Part shown: one piece after another, positions 63,646 to 64,000 of the stretch
Layout of the letters: each line of letters begins with the position of its first letter
Numbering within the stretch: position 1 is the first letter of the stretch
NCBI GenBank assembly: GCA_023974075.1
Contig: CM043800.1
Coordinates: 22,882,218 to 22,946,217 of the forward strand
DNA from: Chaenocephalus aceratus
Taxonomy: Eukaryota > Chordata > Actinopteri > Perciformes > Channichthyidae
Length of the DNA stretch: 64,000 nucleotides
Direction: 5' to 3'
The notes under the pieces: generated by a model
Told to the model about the DNA's origin: nothing
The model's input: only the letters and a program-made list of their open reading frames with translations
The model's database searches: none
Made by a program: the position numbers and the translations under genes

Positions 63646-64000
63646 CCCCGTCTCCGGGCGACTCCGTCTTTACTTTGCCTTTCTATGATTTCAAGGGCAC
63701 ACTCGCTCACTCCTGTGCAGCACTATCATTAAACAAAGCATGTGAATCTGTGAAGTGCTGTGTGAAATGTGCTGATACAAGAGAAAACGGTTGCAGCAGA
63801 GGTGTTGCACATGGGAGTGATCATAGCTACGGTGAAGGGTTGCTATAACACTAGCACATTATTCTCTGGCATGTTTTGAACATTAACTTCATCTTTCCAA
63901 CACACATGGCTTTTCACATCTCCCTGTTTCCTTTTCAAGTAGTTGGTGGTGGGAAGGGAAGTAACAAGGTGATTATGTTGTTTCCAAAAATCTAATTTGG
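63646..64000. other. Right edge, intron or 3' UTR of epb41
   Basis: No clear exon is seen. The frame overlapping 63537-63848 shows no family features. The 4.1 C-terminal domain exons are expected further right. Confidence 0.4.

Overview
The window is vertebrate nuclear DNA, almost certainly from a percomorph-type teleost. Genes are split into many short exons with GT-AG introns, proteins match vertebrate families closely, and the spaces hold CR1/L2-type LINE fragments, hAT and TTAA-flanked DNA transposons, other common teleost interspersed repeats and long CA, TCC and TATC microsatellites. All gene models were built by hand from reading frames, splice signals and phase agreement; nothing was aligned to transcripts.

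Layout. 1-4.5 kb: transposon-rich spacer (hAT transposase relic, a 330-bp TTAA-flanked MITE, a LINE scrap). 4.5-5.2 kb (+): tyrobp/DAP12, an ITAM adaptor. 6.0-8.0 kb (-): a nine-exon gene for a 259-residue secreted protein with an RGD site and a furin-like site, which I do not recognise. 8.9-14.2 kb (+): csnk2a1, casein kinase 2 alpha. 16.0-24.4 kb and 25.1-28.8 kb (+): two tandem paraoxonase genes with identical exon plans; introns 3 and 4 of the first carry a LINE fragment and a 3.7-kb hAT fossil that itself holds a 2.6-kb giant inverted-repeat element. 29.1-32.0 kb (-): kcnk5/TASK-2, convergent with the second paraoxonase. 32-45.5 kb: spacer or 5' intron with a LINE fragment, a hAT-type MITE, possible untranslated first exons, a homeodomain-motif-rich candidate enhancer and a CA repeat. 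45.5-64 kb (+): epb41 (protein 4.1R), running off the right edge.

The most unusual feature is in epb41. The FERM/FERM-adjacent exons and the spectrin-actin-binding exons are normal for 4.1R, but between them sit eleven in-frame, all phase-1/phase-1 exons (51,382-56,693; 964 residues). Each ends in a copy of one motif, roughly DDDWFxLLDxxxxExxxxxPPG. The gene also has an approximately 580-residue Lys/Glu-rich head and an alternative last exon whose polypyrimidine tract is a roughly 115-bp TCC microsatellite. The predicted protein is about 2,080 residues against about 860 for human 4.1R (length from memory).

The genes do not form an operon-like unit; they are ordinary neighbours. Only the paraoxonase pair is clearly related by local duplication.
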